This document shows, one piece after another, positions 45,527 to 56,335 of a stretch of DNA of 60,000 nucleotides; position 1 is the stretch's first letter, and each line of letters starts with the position of its first letter. The stretch lies in the NCBI GenBank assembly GCA_950295325.1, contig OX485807.1, positions 41,324,440-41,384,439 on the forward strand. The letters run 5' to 3'. Made by a program: the position numbers and the translations under genes. The stretch is from Polytrichum commune (Eukaryota > Streptophyta > Polytrichopsida > Polytrichales > Polytrichaceae). The notes below the pieces were generated by a model. It searched no databases and had not been told where the DNA came from. It saw nothing but the letters and a program-made list of their open reading frames with translations.

Positions 45527-46240
45527 ACTAATACGACACTCGTTTATATGACACCCTCGATATTACGACACATTTTTGCGCGACCAAGTTTTTAGTCCAA
45601 AACTCCCTCTTTGATACGACTACAACACTTGATAATGCGACATTTAGACTCTTCATTTTGTCATATTAAAGAGGTAGCTAATGCTAAAATTCCTTTCATC
45701 TATGTTATGTATATCTAAATTACATCCATTTTTCACTTGGGAACTACTTGGGAACTTCACTTACCATTGGGAACTTAATGAGGATTAGGGTTATCGGGAC
45801 ATGGTTAGGGTTAGAGTGGCCTCCTGCCTAGTATGTTGCTGAACGTCATTCATCATTGTTGTCTAGTTTCTTATCAAAGAATTCTTTATATTTTGGTGTT
45901 AATGAAATTTTTAGTTTTCAAAAGTTAATAGGGAATTTAGATAATATGACAGTTGTTAACTTGGGTAGGCAACACCAAAAATCTTTGGACTCCTATTTCA
46001 AGAGTTCTTGAGGATATTTTTATTTGTTTGGAGTTATAAGTTATTACTTCATACCATCTATATTGCTTAAACTCATTGTATATATATATATATATATATA
46101 AAGCTCATATGACTTATGTTCCATGTTCCCTCGATAATATGACAACTTTACGCCATTTGTCATATTAATGAGAAGACAACACCTCGTTAATACGACTTTT
46201 TTGTGTTTCCCAAACATGTCATACTAATGAGGGAGAACAA
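45527..46240. mobile_element. pogo/Tc1-mariner-like non-autonomous element
   Basis: Left end GTCTAACCTCACTAATACGA, right end (inverted) near GTCATACTAATGAGGGAGAA, with TA at both outer edges. CTCG(A/T)TAATACGAC-like words recur near both ends: CTCGTTTATATGACA, CCTCGATATTACGACA, TTTGATACGAC, CTCGATAATATGACA, CCTCGTTAATACGAC. Ends of the type ACCTCG.TAATACGAC are familiar from pogo-class elements. No transposase is visible. A (TA)n run lies near 46,080. Confidence 0.55.
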
Positions 46241-46279
46241 TACGTCCTTGTTCTTTCTCACAGTGGTGTTTGAAGAAAA

Positions 46280-46645
46280 GTACAATAAATGTTGTATATA
46301 GTGTCACCAACTCTATTTGTCTTGCTCAATACAAATTGTAAACCGCCCGTGTAGTGTCAACAACAACAATTGTAAACCCAACACCACCTGGTATTCCTTG
46401 GGAAAAAAAACTTGGGACTATAGATCTATAACATTCTAATTATTGTCACTTACCAAGTGATGTTTTATCCAAACGTCAATCATTTATAACAATATTTCAT
46501 TACAAAACTATTGGGATGCAAAATATACCATGCTTGTAAAGTTGGGATGACAAAACTTATAAACTTGTTCCCAAGAAGTGTCATTACAAAAGTTGCCACA
46601 ATGGCATTAAATACCATATGACACTAAATACAATATTTAGTGTAG
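46280..46645 (+). repeat. Dispersed repeat preserving empty MITE sites
   Basis: Aligns with 26,715-26,847 plus 27,361-27,627. It is continuous where the other copy is interrupted by two Harbinger-like MITEs; ACAATATTTAGTGTAG has one TTA where MITE 2 is flanked by two. Confidence 0.8.
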
Positions 46646-47311
46646 TGATCCACACTATTCCACCACATAAAAATGAGGTTGAACCACCCTTTTTTAAGTT
46701 GCCATGTGAAATGTGGTTTTCATTTAGTGTGGGCCTCCGTTCACTAATCTTTCGCTCATATACACATACCAGTGACGGCATGCGCTAGACACCGGCTGTG
46801 TGACTATATCATTCCACATAATATATTGAAATTTAGAAAATACAATGAATTTCTCATTCCGCACTAACGATTGCATCTAAATAATTGAATCTCTTCTTGA
46901 GAATAAAGCTCCTATGAAGACAATTCTAAATGTATTTCAATCTCGCTATTCTCAACCGGATTAAACTTCCTGACATGTTTTGTGTAACTGAGAGACTTTT
47001 GAAGGTATAGGTATGACTTGCAACCTTATTCAACTTAATAAGTTGAATGGTACATCATTTATGGTATATGGTGTCACATACTAGTTGGAATTATGCAAGG
47101 TCATAATTCCTTATTATAGATTTTATGTGTTATCACTTCATGTTAAATAAGTTGTATGGACTTCACTTCATGAAAACTTACATCCTCAACAAAAAAGTTA
47201 GAGCATTGCATAACCCCATATAGTAAGTGACACTCAATACCATAAAGTTAAACTCAACAAAACTATTAAGTGAGTTAAAGTTGGGCCCGTCCATCTGGTG
47301 TGGTTGGTTTA

Positions 47312-47830
47312 ACCCTTAACTTCCCATGCCCAATTTCCGTCGCCCAAAAGATGTGACCTCAATTTTAGGGACATTAGTTGAAGATCTAAAGTTTCTTTGA
47401 CAAATCCAACCATACATATGTTTGCGGGTTAGAGGTGACTACTCATAGTCCAAATTTTAAACATTGAAGTTATGTTATGTAGCATATTATAATAGAAATG
47501 TCAATAGTCATCTTGAGGGGCAGTTTTTTAGTATTAAATTGGGGTTTGTTTTTTAATCGTTCCTCCACTCAAATCATGTCCAAATGACCAATTGTTACCC
47601 TCATTCTAAAGAAGGGAAATTTTCCTACGCAAATCAACTTACAAATCTTGAAACCATTATTTTGTAATTTTTGGGAAGCTTTGCAATTCAATGTCACGGT
47701 GCCACAAGTGCACACCTTCCATATGGACTTACACCCTTAACACATGTCCAACTAAAAATCCCAACGGTAGATGTTTAGAATATGTTGTGTTTGAGAGTCG
47801 TGCAAATTTTTAGATCAATTAGGAATGTTG
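47312..47830 (+). repeat. Dispersed repeat, copy 2 (pair with 2,510-3,055)
   Basis: See the entry at 2,510. Shared blocks are AGAGGTGACTACTCA, ATCTTGAGGGGCAG and CCAACGGTAGATGTTTAG. Confidence 0.8.
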
Positions 47831-47984
47831 CTAAAGTTGTAGTGCATGGGAACTTTTTTCCGTGGCTAGAACCATCATCTGGTCACAGACAAAAAGCACC
47901 ACTCCTCCATGTTTAAGAGATATAAGTATAAGTGATAAATTTGTCCAAAATTTCATGTCAGTTTGTCCACATCCCATCAAGTAA

Positions 47985-48705
47985 CTATGAGGTTGCACGG
48001 ACTTCATTTCATTTCATTGCTCGGTGGAATGTGGTTCTTGTCAAGTGTCATGGGTCTACAATGACCATGCCTTGTCCACTAGCTTTATCACATGTTTCTC
48101 TAAACGTTAAATTGTCCAAAGTTCCCCGTGAGTGTGTGATGCTTACAATCCATGGAGTTCTAATGAGGCCAAACTAACCTCATTCCGTTGCTTGGTGGAA
48201 TGTGGTTCCCTTTCAAATGTATAGTGTTGCATCCACAAAGTTTTGTTCACTTACCACATGTTGGTCTAGATGATAAATTGTCCAAAGTTCCTTGTGAGTA
48301 TATACACAACTCAATTAGATGAAATGAGGTTGCACCAACCACGGTCCATTGCATGGTGAAATATGGTTTCCTTTCAATCCATACTTGCCTCCCGTCTTCG
48401 TATTTTCTATACTTTATGACATGTTTCCCTAGGTAAAAAATATGCCCAAAGTTTCACCTGTCCAATGTATATACTTCTAAAATTATTATGTTATTTTGTA
48501 CAACTTGTTTAGCCATGTGAACATGCCACAACCATATGCAAAGTTCTTGCCATGCACATAAATTGCACCAACCCCATTCAACTACCTATTGGAATGTAGT
48601 TTTCAACTAGTGTTACATGCCTTCATTCGCCAGGTTTTGTCCACTTTACCACATGCCCTAGGTGGTAATTTGCCAGAGCTCTTTGTGAGTGTGTCACATA
48701 CATGA
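47985..48705. repeat. Degenerate tandem repeat, 160-235-bp units
   Basis: About four units contain GGTGGAATGTGGTT-like words (48,023, 48,194, 48,354, 48,590), then TTGTCCACTT, ACCACATG, a GTCCAAAGTTCC-like word and CTTGTGAGTGTGT. Frames do not persist between units. Confidence 0.65.
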
Positions 48706-49234
48706 CCCCAAGGGGTGGACTCTTCATGTTGCATATGAATTAGGTGAGTGTAAGAGGGGGTGTAAGTTGAGGCATTCGTGTACATAATATACATAAAGGA
48801 GAGGTAGTATATTTCTCTAGTATTTTACATTTAAAAAGGCTATTAAGAATGTTGAAGTAAAGGGTACATGTACAAAAGGGGTCCTAGGGTTTTAGAGAAA
48901 AACTTGACAATAGATGTGTTCATTTCATCCAATTCAAGTTTTTTGTTTTTTCTATTTGCATGATTATTGTCATATGGTAATAGTCCTCAATGACTACCTT
49001 GCCCATTCTTGTTGGGGTTTGCATTTGGGCTCTGAATTTTTACAAACCAAAGGTTCTTGGAGCGCTCATGGGCTCCCTTGTGTTTTGCTATATGGATTGT
49101 GGATATGTTATTGTGCTCTTGTCTTTGTTTGCTTGATGAAATCAGTGAGTTACATGCTATGAAAGAAAAAAATGTTTAATGACTTTCCCATTGGAAGTGA
49201 AAGTGGATTTCATATGTAATAAATGCTAAATTAA

Positions 49235-49412
49235 TTCAAGATTTATATATTTTATATATACAATGGAGGCATTCATTACATTACAATAAAAAACTTAGTA
49301 TAAGCACATGGGTCTATTTCTTAGCATGCCGTTAGTCTGTGCACATTTATTTTCCTCTATAAACTTCTTGTATATAGGGGGTTTAATGTCATGGCGACCC
49401 ATGCACATACCT
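49235..49412 (+). repeat. Dispersed repeat (pair with 35,165-35,345)
   Basis: Second member of the pair; same order of blocks. Confidence 0.7.
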
Positions 49413-49984
49413 CACTGCACGATTACGTGCTCTAACAATCGGTTCCTATGTACTAGATGATACAAATTTGTTGTCTTCATAGACCTTAAAACCATACATA
49501 AAGTGGAAGAGAGTCAACAATGATACCACATGGTACATGGTTCTCATAGTGAGTGGAAATCTAATTCTCAAAATACAAAGGGGATCACGTGGTCATACCA
49601 CCTCATCCAGGCCACCATATGGTTGCAACACCTATGAATAAGGGTTTAGAAATTACAAATCGTTAAAAATACATAAAAATTATCTAGCAATTGGGAACAA
49701 GTGGGAAGAACATGCAAACCCCATAGTGAAAATTTGACATGAGTGTCATCTTTTAAAGCCCCGATCGGACTAATCCACTTGCATATGAAATAGAAGTACC
49801 TAAGGAGACCCTTAAATCCACTTTACACTTTGAGTTTTCAACTGGAAAGCTTGAATTTTTTTTATTGAGCTTACAAAGCTTAATTAGACAACACCTTGAT
49901 GGAGTGCATCTAGAGGATGACTATGACAAGCTCTCAATTCAACTAACTTGGTAGACAACATGTCCGAGATGACCGTAAACTACC

Positions 49985-50463
49985 AGGTAATAGTGGAGAG
50001 GTACCAATTTTCGAATGGAGTGGTTCAGTGATTGGGTAGATTTTTGGGCATAATCGGTTGAGATCCTAGTGTTTGCTAATCCAACCGGTTACATGTTGAC
50101 ATCCTCCGGTTTCCCTTTATTAAAATGGAGTATATTATATAGATTCCTCTAAGTTGATTGGTAATTTTCCTACATTCTTGAACTTAAACCGGTTATTTCT
50201 CAAACTCTACCAGTTCATTTGTAACTAACTGCCGGTTCTCCCCAATCATTGGAGTGGTTGGCGGTTCGATTCCCACTGTGAAATCTTCTCTTTACTTGAT
50301 GGAATAAACTAGCTAGGTAGGTAGGAAGCCAAGAGGCCACCCACCGCAAGATAGGTAGTAAACCCCACCTTGCATCAAGAGGATTCTTGAGCAGGCTATG
50401 GCCAACGGGCTCAAATTCACGTCAGATTGCCCGATGTTGGTTATTTATTTAATTAATTAATTG
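49985..50463 (+). mobile_element. tRNA-derived SINE interrupted by a MITE
   Basis: Has a pol III A box TAGTGGAGAGG (49,991-50,001) and a perfect B box GGTTCGATTCC (50,263-50,273), and ends in a TTTATTTAATTAAT-type tail after CGTCAGATTGCC. The A and B boxes are pushed apart by the 225-bp MULE-like MITE at 50,026-50,250. The uninterrupted relative at 55,880-56,100 has them about 38 bases apart. Confidence 0.8.
50026..50250 (+). mobile_element. MULE-like MITE nested in a SINE
   Basis: Ends CAGTGATTGGGTAGA and, inverted, CTCCCCAATCATT. Flanked by GGAGTGGTT at 50,017-50,025 and 50,251-50,259, a perfect 9-bp duplication of SINE sequence. Same family as 30,477-30,701. Confidence 0.88.
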
Positions 50464-50634
50464 GCAGACAACCGTTATGGTTAATCTTTTTATATTATAA
50501 GGACACATATATTGGAGTTGTTCATGGTTAGGCGTGCCTTCAAAAACAGATAGCAAAAAGACATGTCTTTAAAAAGGATTGGCATGTGTGCTCAAATTAT
50601 AATAACAATTTTAGGTTCAATACTAAACAAAGAC

Positions 50635-50647
50635 GGGGGGGGGGGGG
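50635..50647. repeat. Poly(G) tract, 13 bases
   Basis: Uninterrupted G13 in otherwise AT-rich DNA. Confidence 0.9.
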
Positions 50648-50954
50648 CATGTATGACCATTTGACGAGCACGAGAATCTTCAATTTGGTAATGAGAAAGA
50701 TATTCATACAAGCTTCAAAAATGATGAGGAAAGCGGCTATGGCCTCGATTTGGATATGCTAGCGATCTTGTCCTAATTGCGTGTTACATAGTCTAGGAGA
50801 AAGTCACCGGACTACCTACTTGGAAAGTTTAACCTTTTAAGGGTTGTCTAACTTTTGCTTAGACAACGACCAAAAGAGTATATGTGGAGGTAGAAGTGCC
50901 CGTTATAGGTTTGCATACGTTCTCATATTGGATTAGTGTCACATGGTTGGAGTG

Positions 50955-51300
50955 ATGATCAAGAAACAATCATCATGAAGACACATGATTTGAAGACATA
51001 GTCCATTGATTTGTTTTAAAACAAATCAATGGACTACGTCTTCAATTTTGAATAACTATTCCACACTCAACAATGAATGAACACTATTGGAAAGACCTAT
51101 GTATTCAACTAAAAAAACGAACATGCATGCGCTTCCGATACCCATAACTAAAGCATGGTAAATCCGATTCGCAATCCGATTTTTGTTGATGCTTCATTGC
51201 AGATCTGCTAACCCAACACAAGGTCCATCGTATAAACCTAAGCAGTAAAAAACTGAACCGAACATGCAAAACAGGCCGAATGACACAACACACATATACC
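50955..51300. repeat. Dispersed repeat (copy 3 of 3) with a new palindrome
   Basis: Relative of 24,230 and 43,975. At 50,990-51,045 it carries a palindrome with 28-bp arms, one mismatch and no spacer (centre TTTT/AAAA, arms GTCCATTGATTTGTTTT), absent from the other two copies. Confidence 0.8.
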
Positions 51301-51329
51301 TCAACTTAGTGTGCAAAGGAGGCCTACGT

Positions 51330-51839
51330 TTTCAGTGGCAAATGTAGCAGCCGCAGCCGCAGGCTCCCAGATGATTACTTTACTTAAAATGGCATTAGAG
51401 TATGATAATCATCCTCGTCAGGATACCTGTAAGTTCATGATCAGATGTTTCTCAAATTACAAGCCGCTCATGGGTGCACGAGTATCATCTGTATCTGGAT
51501 TACGTACTCTACAAATCAAGCCATTCTCCAACTAATTCTACGTCAAAGACACAACAAGTTGCCCTGGCAGTGACAAATCTGTGTAGTATGGTGTCATTAT
51601 ATGACACACTGAATCTGCAATTGTTGCAGATACCTGTCACTGGCGCCAAGATTTGGGCAGCAGCAGCAGCAGTAGGAGTAGGAGTAGTAGTAGTAGTCGT
51701 AAGCTTATGGAAGAGTACTAAAGTTAGAGTGCTCATGTTGGGAGTGCCGCAGGTGCAGTGGGGAGTCGCACGACGGAGTTTGAAGGAATTAGCAGGTTTC
51801 GTACACAGGACTCACTCCCAGATCTGGCACCTGCAGTAA
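51330..51839 (+). CDS. Possible gene of unknown family
   Basis: Two overlapping frames have a more even base composition than the flanks: 51,311-51,535 (VANVAAAAAGSQMITLLKMA onward) and 51,474-51,839. The second contains GAKIWAAAAAVGVGVVVVVV followed by SLWKST, a plausible single membrane helix, then a basic tail and stop. GATACCTGTAAGT (about 51,420) and TTGCAGATACCTGTC (about 51,628) could be splice sites. Part of the hydrophobic run comes from GCAGCA/GTAGTA trinucleotide repeats. I recognise no family, and the 3' end is the start of the tandem array below. Confidence 0.3.
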
Positions 51840-53650
51840 GGATGTAAAATAAGTTCACCTGCTGCCGCCTACCTGCCTGCTCATGAAGCCTGTAACTAAT
51901 TAAGGAAGGTAGTCTGCATGCGTGTCATTCGCTTTGTTTGTCGTGTTGTTTCTCCAGCTTCTACGGATTAGAATCATTAGATCTACACAGCGGAACTACA
52001 AACACTGCGTTGCAATCACAGATCTACAACGCAGCGTGAATCAGCGAACGTTGGATTGAAAATCGAGCTTGTTTTGATTTAGTTATTGTGGTGGGTATCA
52101 TCACATGTGCATGTTTGTTGAATTCTTTTTTAATCATCTCCCAATTGGGGTCACTGCTGAGTCCCAGATCTGGCACCTGCAAGGATGTAAATTAAGTTCA
52201 CCTGCCTGCTCATAAGCCTGTAACTAATTAAGGAAGGTAGTGTGCGTGTCATTCGCTTTGCTTGTCATGTTGTTTCTCCAGCTTCTACGGATTAGAATCA
52301 TTAGATCTACACAGCGGAACTACAAACAATGCGTTGCATTCGCAGGTCTACGACGCAGCGTGAATCAGCGAACGTTGGATTGAAAATCGAGCTTGTTTTG
52401 ATTTAGTTATCTTGGTGGGTATGATCACATGTGCATGTTTGTTGAATTATTTTTTAATATATCATCTCTCAATTGGGGTCACTGTTGAGTCCCAGATCTG
52501 GCACCTGCAGCAAGGATGTAAATTAAGCTCACCTGCTGCCGCCTACCTGCCTGCTCAGGAAGCCTGTAACTAATTAAGGAAGGTAGTCTGCATGTGTGTC
52601 ATTCGGTTTGTTTGTCGTGTTCTTTCTCCAGCCTCTACCGATTAGATCTACACATGCAGCGGAGCTACAATATTTTGCATTAGCAGATCTACAATGCAGC
52701 ATGAATCAGCAAACGTTGGATTGAAAATCGTACTTGTTTTGATTTAGTTATCATGGTAATTATGATCACATGTGCATGTTTGTTGAATTCTTTTTTAATC
52801 GTCTCCCAATTGTGGTCACTGTTGATGAGTCCCAGATCTGGCACCTGCAAGTATGTAAATTAAGTTCACCTGCTGCTTGCCTGCTCATGAAGCCTGGAAC
52901 TAATTATTAAGGTAGTAGACACGTGTCATTCGCTTTGTTTGTCATGTTCTCCAGCTTCTGCCGATTAGATCTACACAGTGACACTTGCGTTGCCTTAGCA
53001 AATCTACAATGCAGCATGAATCAGCACAAAAACTGGATTGCAGATCAAACCTATTTTGATTTAGGGCCACTTCACACCACGAGACTGAGAGCCCGTGACC
53101 ATTACACTTCAAGCACTCTCATTGGTGGAAAAGGCGGAGCTGGTCCAAGTTCACTTCACACTACGCTTGAGGGACCAACAGAGTATGTGAATGCAAGATC
53201 ATGGATGTAAAGTCTACATGGATTCCTACATGGCATCGAATGGATCATGTTTCATGATCACTTGGACTATTTTCAAAAGCCACCTCTTGGAGGTAGGCCT
53301 AATACAAAACTGGGAGACCATGGCACTCCGAACGCTCACAACAATTGGTTTATTCTATTTTATCATGTATGAGGACCTGCAAGAATAGAAATTCAATGGA
53401 TTAACATTTGGTTAAGGGCGCGGTCACACATGACTTTACATTATAGTTGAGGGTCCGTGACCACAATACATGATTTTGGAGGTGTCTTGTAACGGCCTTT
53501 GGACACTTTCTTTTGGGCTCTCACAATTTCATGGTCATGGCTCTCAGCTCGTGTGTGAAGTGGCCCTTAGTTATCATGGTTATGATCACATGCGCATGTT
53601 TGTTGAATTCTTTTCAATTGTCTCCCAATTGTGTTCGTTGTTGAGCGTGG
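51811..53650. repeat. Four tandem copies of a ~340-bp unit
   Basis: CCCAGATCTGG marks each unit at 51,817, 52,163, 52,491 and 52,831 (spacings 346, 328, 340). Units share CCTGTAACTAATTAAGGAAG (less well in the last), GTGTCATTCG(C/G)TTTG, TTTCTCCAGC(T/C)TCTAC, GATCTACACA, CAGCGTGAATCAGCGAACG and CATGTGCATGTTTGTTGAAT. The last unit is split by the MITE at 53,064-53,566. The first overlaps the end of the orphan ORF. Confidence 0.92.
53064..53566. mobile_element. Harbinger-like MITE 3 (503 bp)
   Basis: Starts GGGCCACTTCACACCACGAG and ends with inverted GTGTGTGAAGTGGCCC. Flanked by TTA on each side (53,061-53,063 and 53,567-53,569). The other tandem units read GATTTAGTTAT at this place, so they are exact empty sites. 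Confidence 0.92.
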
Positions 53651-55560
53651 AGTGGCTAATAAAATTTGAAGAAGATGTCCAAACTCTTTTAAACATATGT
53701 CTTTATGATATTTGTTCTTTGATCCTCACCTACCTACGTACAAATCAAATGTAGGTGTCCAATTAAGAAAAGTAATTGCATAACACATGCATGCCTTAAG
53801 TTCAAGGTGACTAGGTAGACATGTTTTATTCATATACAACCACTACTCATAATGAAAGATGCAATTAGTGTGAGAAGATTAACAAATTTAGATTTTTGCA
53901 TGTAGCCATTTGCCTCATTCTTTTTAGAGCTCATCTGATTATTTTAAAGTGAATATCTTGTGCTCCTTAAGTGGTCATGTAGGTCCCCGCCCCCCAAGCA
54001 TGTTGATGATTGAGTTGGTTAGCATATTTTAAGCATGTAGTTTTTACTTCATTTTGATGTCCGTTCTTAGATCCACCCTTGACCACATACAACTCAAGTA
54101 TAGGTGCCCATGTTGTTATGTTGGATTTAGGCAAGCCTATCTTGAGGTATGTAGGCCCATAACGAACACTTCCAATACTCCAAATAAGTTGGATGGGATT
54201 GTGACTTGTCACATCTAGTGAACATTGGGAATCATGAAGACCTTCCACACGATAGTAAATATACATGGTGACCATGATGCATTTTTTAATAGTGAATCAT
54301 AAGAGTCCAACTAACATGGAACTGAATGCACACAACCAATATAAAAACCCCACCCTTGGCCTATCACATGTGACGCCCAATTAGTCTCATCCAATGTGAC
54401 AACCTTGATGTTTATATTCTATGTCTCATGAGGTAGCTCATGTCTCAAAAGACATTATGACAAGTTTATCACAGCAAGACTTGTATATGCTTACAATCTC
54501 CACTATTCAATAGTATTTTTAGTGTCAATCAAACAAAATATTTTTCTCACTTTACAGCAGTGATATTGTGATTTTGATGGTTTCCTTAGAATATCAATCC
54601 GAACTTGTTATAGCCGGAGGAAAAAAGATAATTATTTGTACCTACTCTTAAATTGTATGGATGTGGTCTTTAAATGGCGCTTAGTAAGCCTTACCAATGT
54701 TGTATTGGTATACAGGTAAGTGCATGTTATCGATATACAATAATCAATAATGATATCAAAGAACCTACCCGATTGGTACCAAATTCTAGTACTATTTAGT
54801 TACTGATACTAGGTGGGTATCACAAGATGAGGGAATCTTCGTATACCCTAGTTAGTTTGCACCAACGCTATTTAAACACTATGTTGATACTAGGCTTTTG
54901 TCTTTTACCTAAATATGGAGGTTCTTGCACGAAGCAAGCCCTAATGAATATCCCCAAGTATCCAGACCTCTTTTAACATTATTCAACCATGTGGGTCTAT
55001 TCTATGACCTTGGAATATTTCATGAGCCCCTCGAACAAATCGGGCATATGTGCTTACTATCCATGCATTCAAGTTGAACTTGAAAATTTGGGTGGAGTTA
55101 TGCTCCCAATATTATGTGCAAAAATCATTGTTCATCCTAGTAACATTTGCAGAAAACATTTGTTCATCCCATTGTTATTCCTTGAAATTATTATTCATAG
55201 CAACGCTATTGTTGAAAATATCAACATTATTCATAATATTCTTACTAATCAAACATGCACTATTCATTATTCGTACCGGCGTCAGTTTCTTCCTATTTTT
55301 AAAGTTTCTTCCCATGAATGTAAGATAGTGGAGGTTCATGCCATGTGCTAAATATAGAAACATAACACAATCATGCATCTGAATAATGTTATGCTAATGA
55401 TGTTCTTGCTTAAAGAAAAATAATTAGAAGCTCATTATACATATGCAAGTGATTTCAACAAAAAAATGATTGCAGTCCAACATTGGTGCTTACAAACTTT
55501 CTCTTTGTAATACTTCTCAAGAAACCCTTGGAAATGTTAATAAGAAATAAACACATCTTA
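53651..55560. other. No gene; fragments of the 12.6-kb dispersed repeat
   Basis: Near 53,690 and 54,030 are words such as TGTTCTTTGATCC, GTTCTTAGATCCACCC and AAGTATAGGTG from the repeat family at 12,600. The remainder shows no coding or RNA signal. Confidence 0.45.
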
Positions 55561-55566
55561 GGAACA

Positions 55567-55788
55567 ATGAACAGGGAGATCCGGCCACTAGTTACAAATG
55601 AATTGGCCAAGTTTAAAAATAATTGGTTGAAGTTCAAGACTTCAAGAAAATCACCTAATATTATTATAGAGGGATATGTGGAATACACCTCAAAATATGT
55701 AAAGAATAACCAAAAGATCATAACATCTAAGCAATTAAACTTAGAAACACTAGGATTTTAGCCAATTACGGCCATAAATCTCTTCGGG
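55567..55788 (-). mobile_element. MULE-like MITE, 225-bp family (reverse copy)
   Basis: CACTAGTTACAAATGAATTG, AGTTCAAGACTTCAAGAAAA and CTAGGATTTTAGCCAATTAC align with the reverse of 30,477. Diverged ends. Confidence 0.65.
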
Positions 55789-55879
55789 CACCACTTAGAA
55801 AATGCTTCTCCTCTCATGAATCTTGTCTGTGATCAAAAACCAGGTTTTAGCCTCAAATTTGGTCCGAGGTGACCCTTAA

Positions 55880-56102
55880 CTTCCAAATGACAGTGGAGGG
55901 GTACTTAAATCCGAATGGAGGGGTTGGCGGTTTGATTCCCGGCTGTGAAATCTTCTCTCTACTTGACGGGAAAACCAAGAGCCCACCCACTGTAAGGTAG
56001 GCAGTAAACCCCACCCTACACCAGGGCTACCTCTGAGCATGGTAGGGCCAATGAACTCAAATTCACGTCAGATTGCCAGACGTTGTATATTATTATTATT
56101 TT
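55880..56102 (+). mobile_element. tRNA-derived SINE, uninterrupted copy
   Basis: A-box-like CAGTGGAGGGG (55,891), B box GGTTTGATTCC (55,929-55,939), shared body CTGTGAAATCTTCTCT, AAGGTAGGCAGTAAACCCCA and AATTCACGTCAGATTGCC, and a TATTATTATTATTTT tail. No cloverleaf, so not a functional tRNA gene. Confidence 0.82.
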
Positions 56103-56111
56103 AGCCTCTCA

Positions 56112-56335
56112 TACAATGAACATGGAGAACCAACCGCTAGTTACAGATGAAATGGTTGAGTTAGAGAAGTAATGGATGAAAGTTCAAAACTTTAAAAAAA
56201 TTATCAATCATGTTAGAGGGAATCTATGGGATATACCTCGAATTAATAAAGAAAACCGAAAAAAATCACAACATGTAACCGGTTATCGGACTTGGAAACA
56301 CTACTAGGATTTTGACCGATTATGCCCAAAATCGG
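56112..56335 (-). mobile_element. MULE-like MITE, 225-bp family (reverse copy)
   Basis: CGCTAGTTACAGATGAAATG, TTAGAGGGAATCTATGGGAT, AACATGTAACCGGTTATCGG and GATTTTGACCGATTATGCCC. It follows directly on the SINE tail. Confidence 0.75.

Noticed and set aside
46078-46100. (TA)n run as a regulatory element
   Set aside because: Simple microsatellite; similar short runs near 25,318 and TTTG repeats near 57,190 are ordinary.
50263-50273. tRNA gene suggested by GGTTCGATTCC
   Set aside because: No cloverleaf or acceptor stem. The repeated body and AT tail show a SINE.
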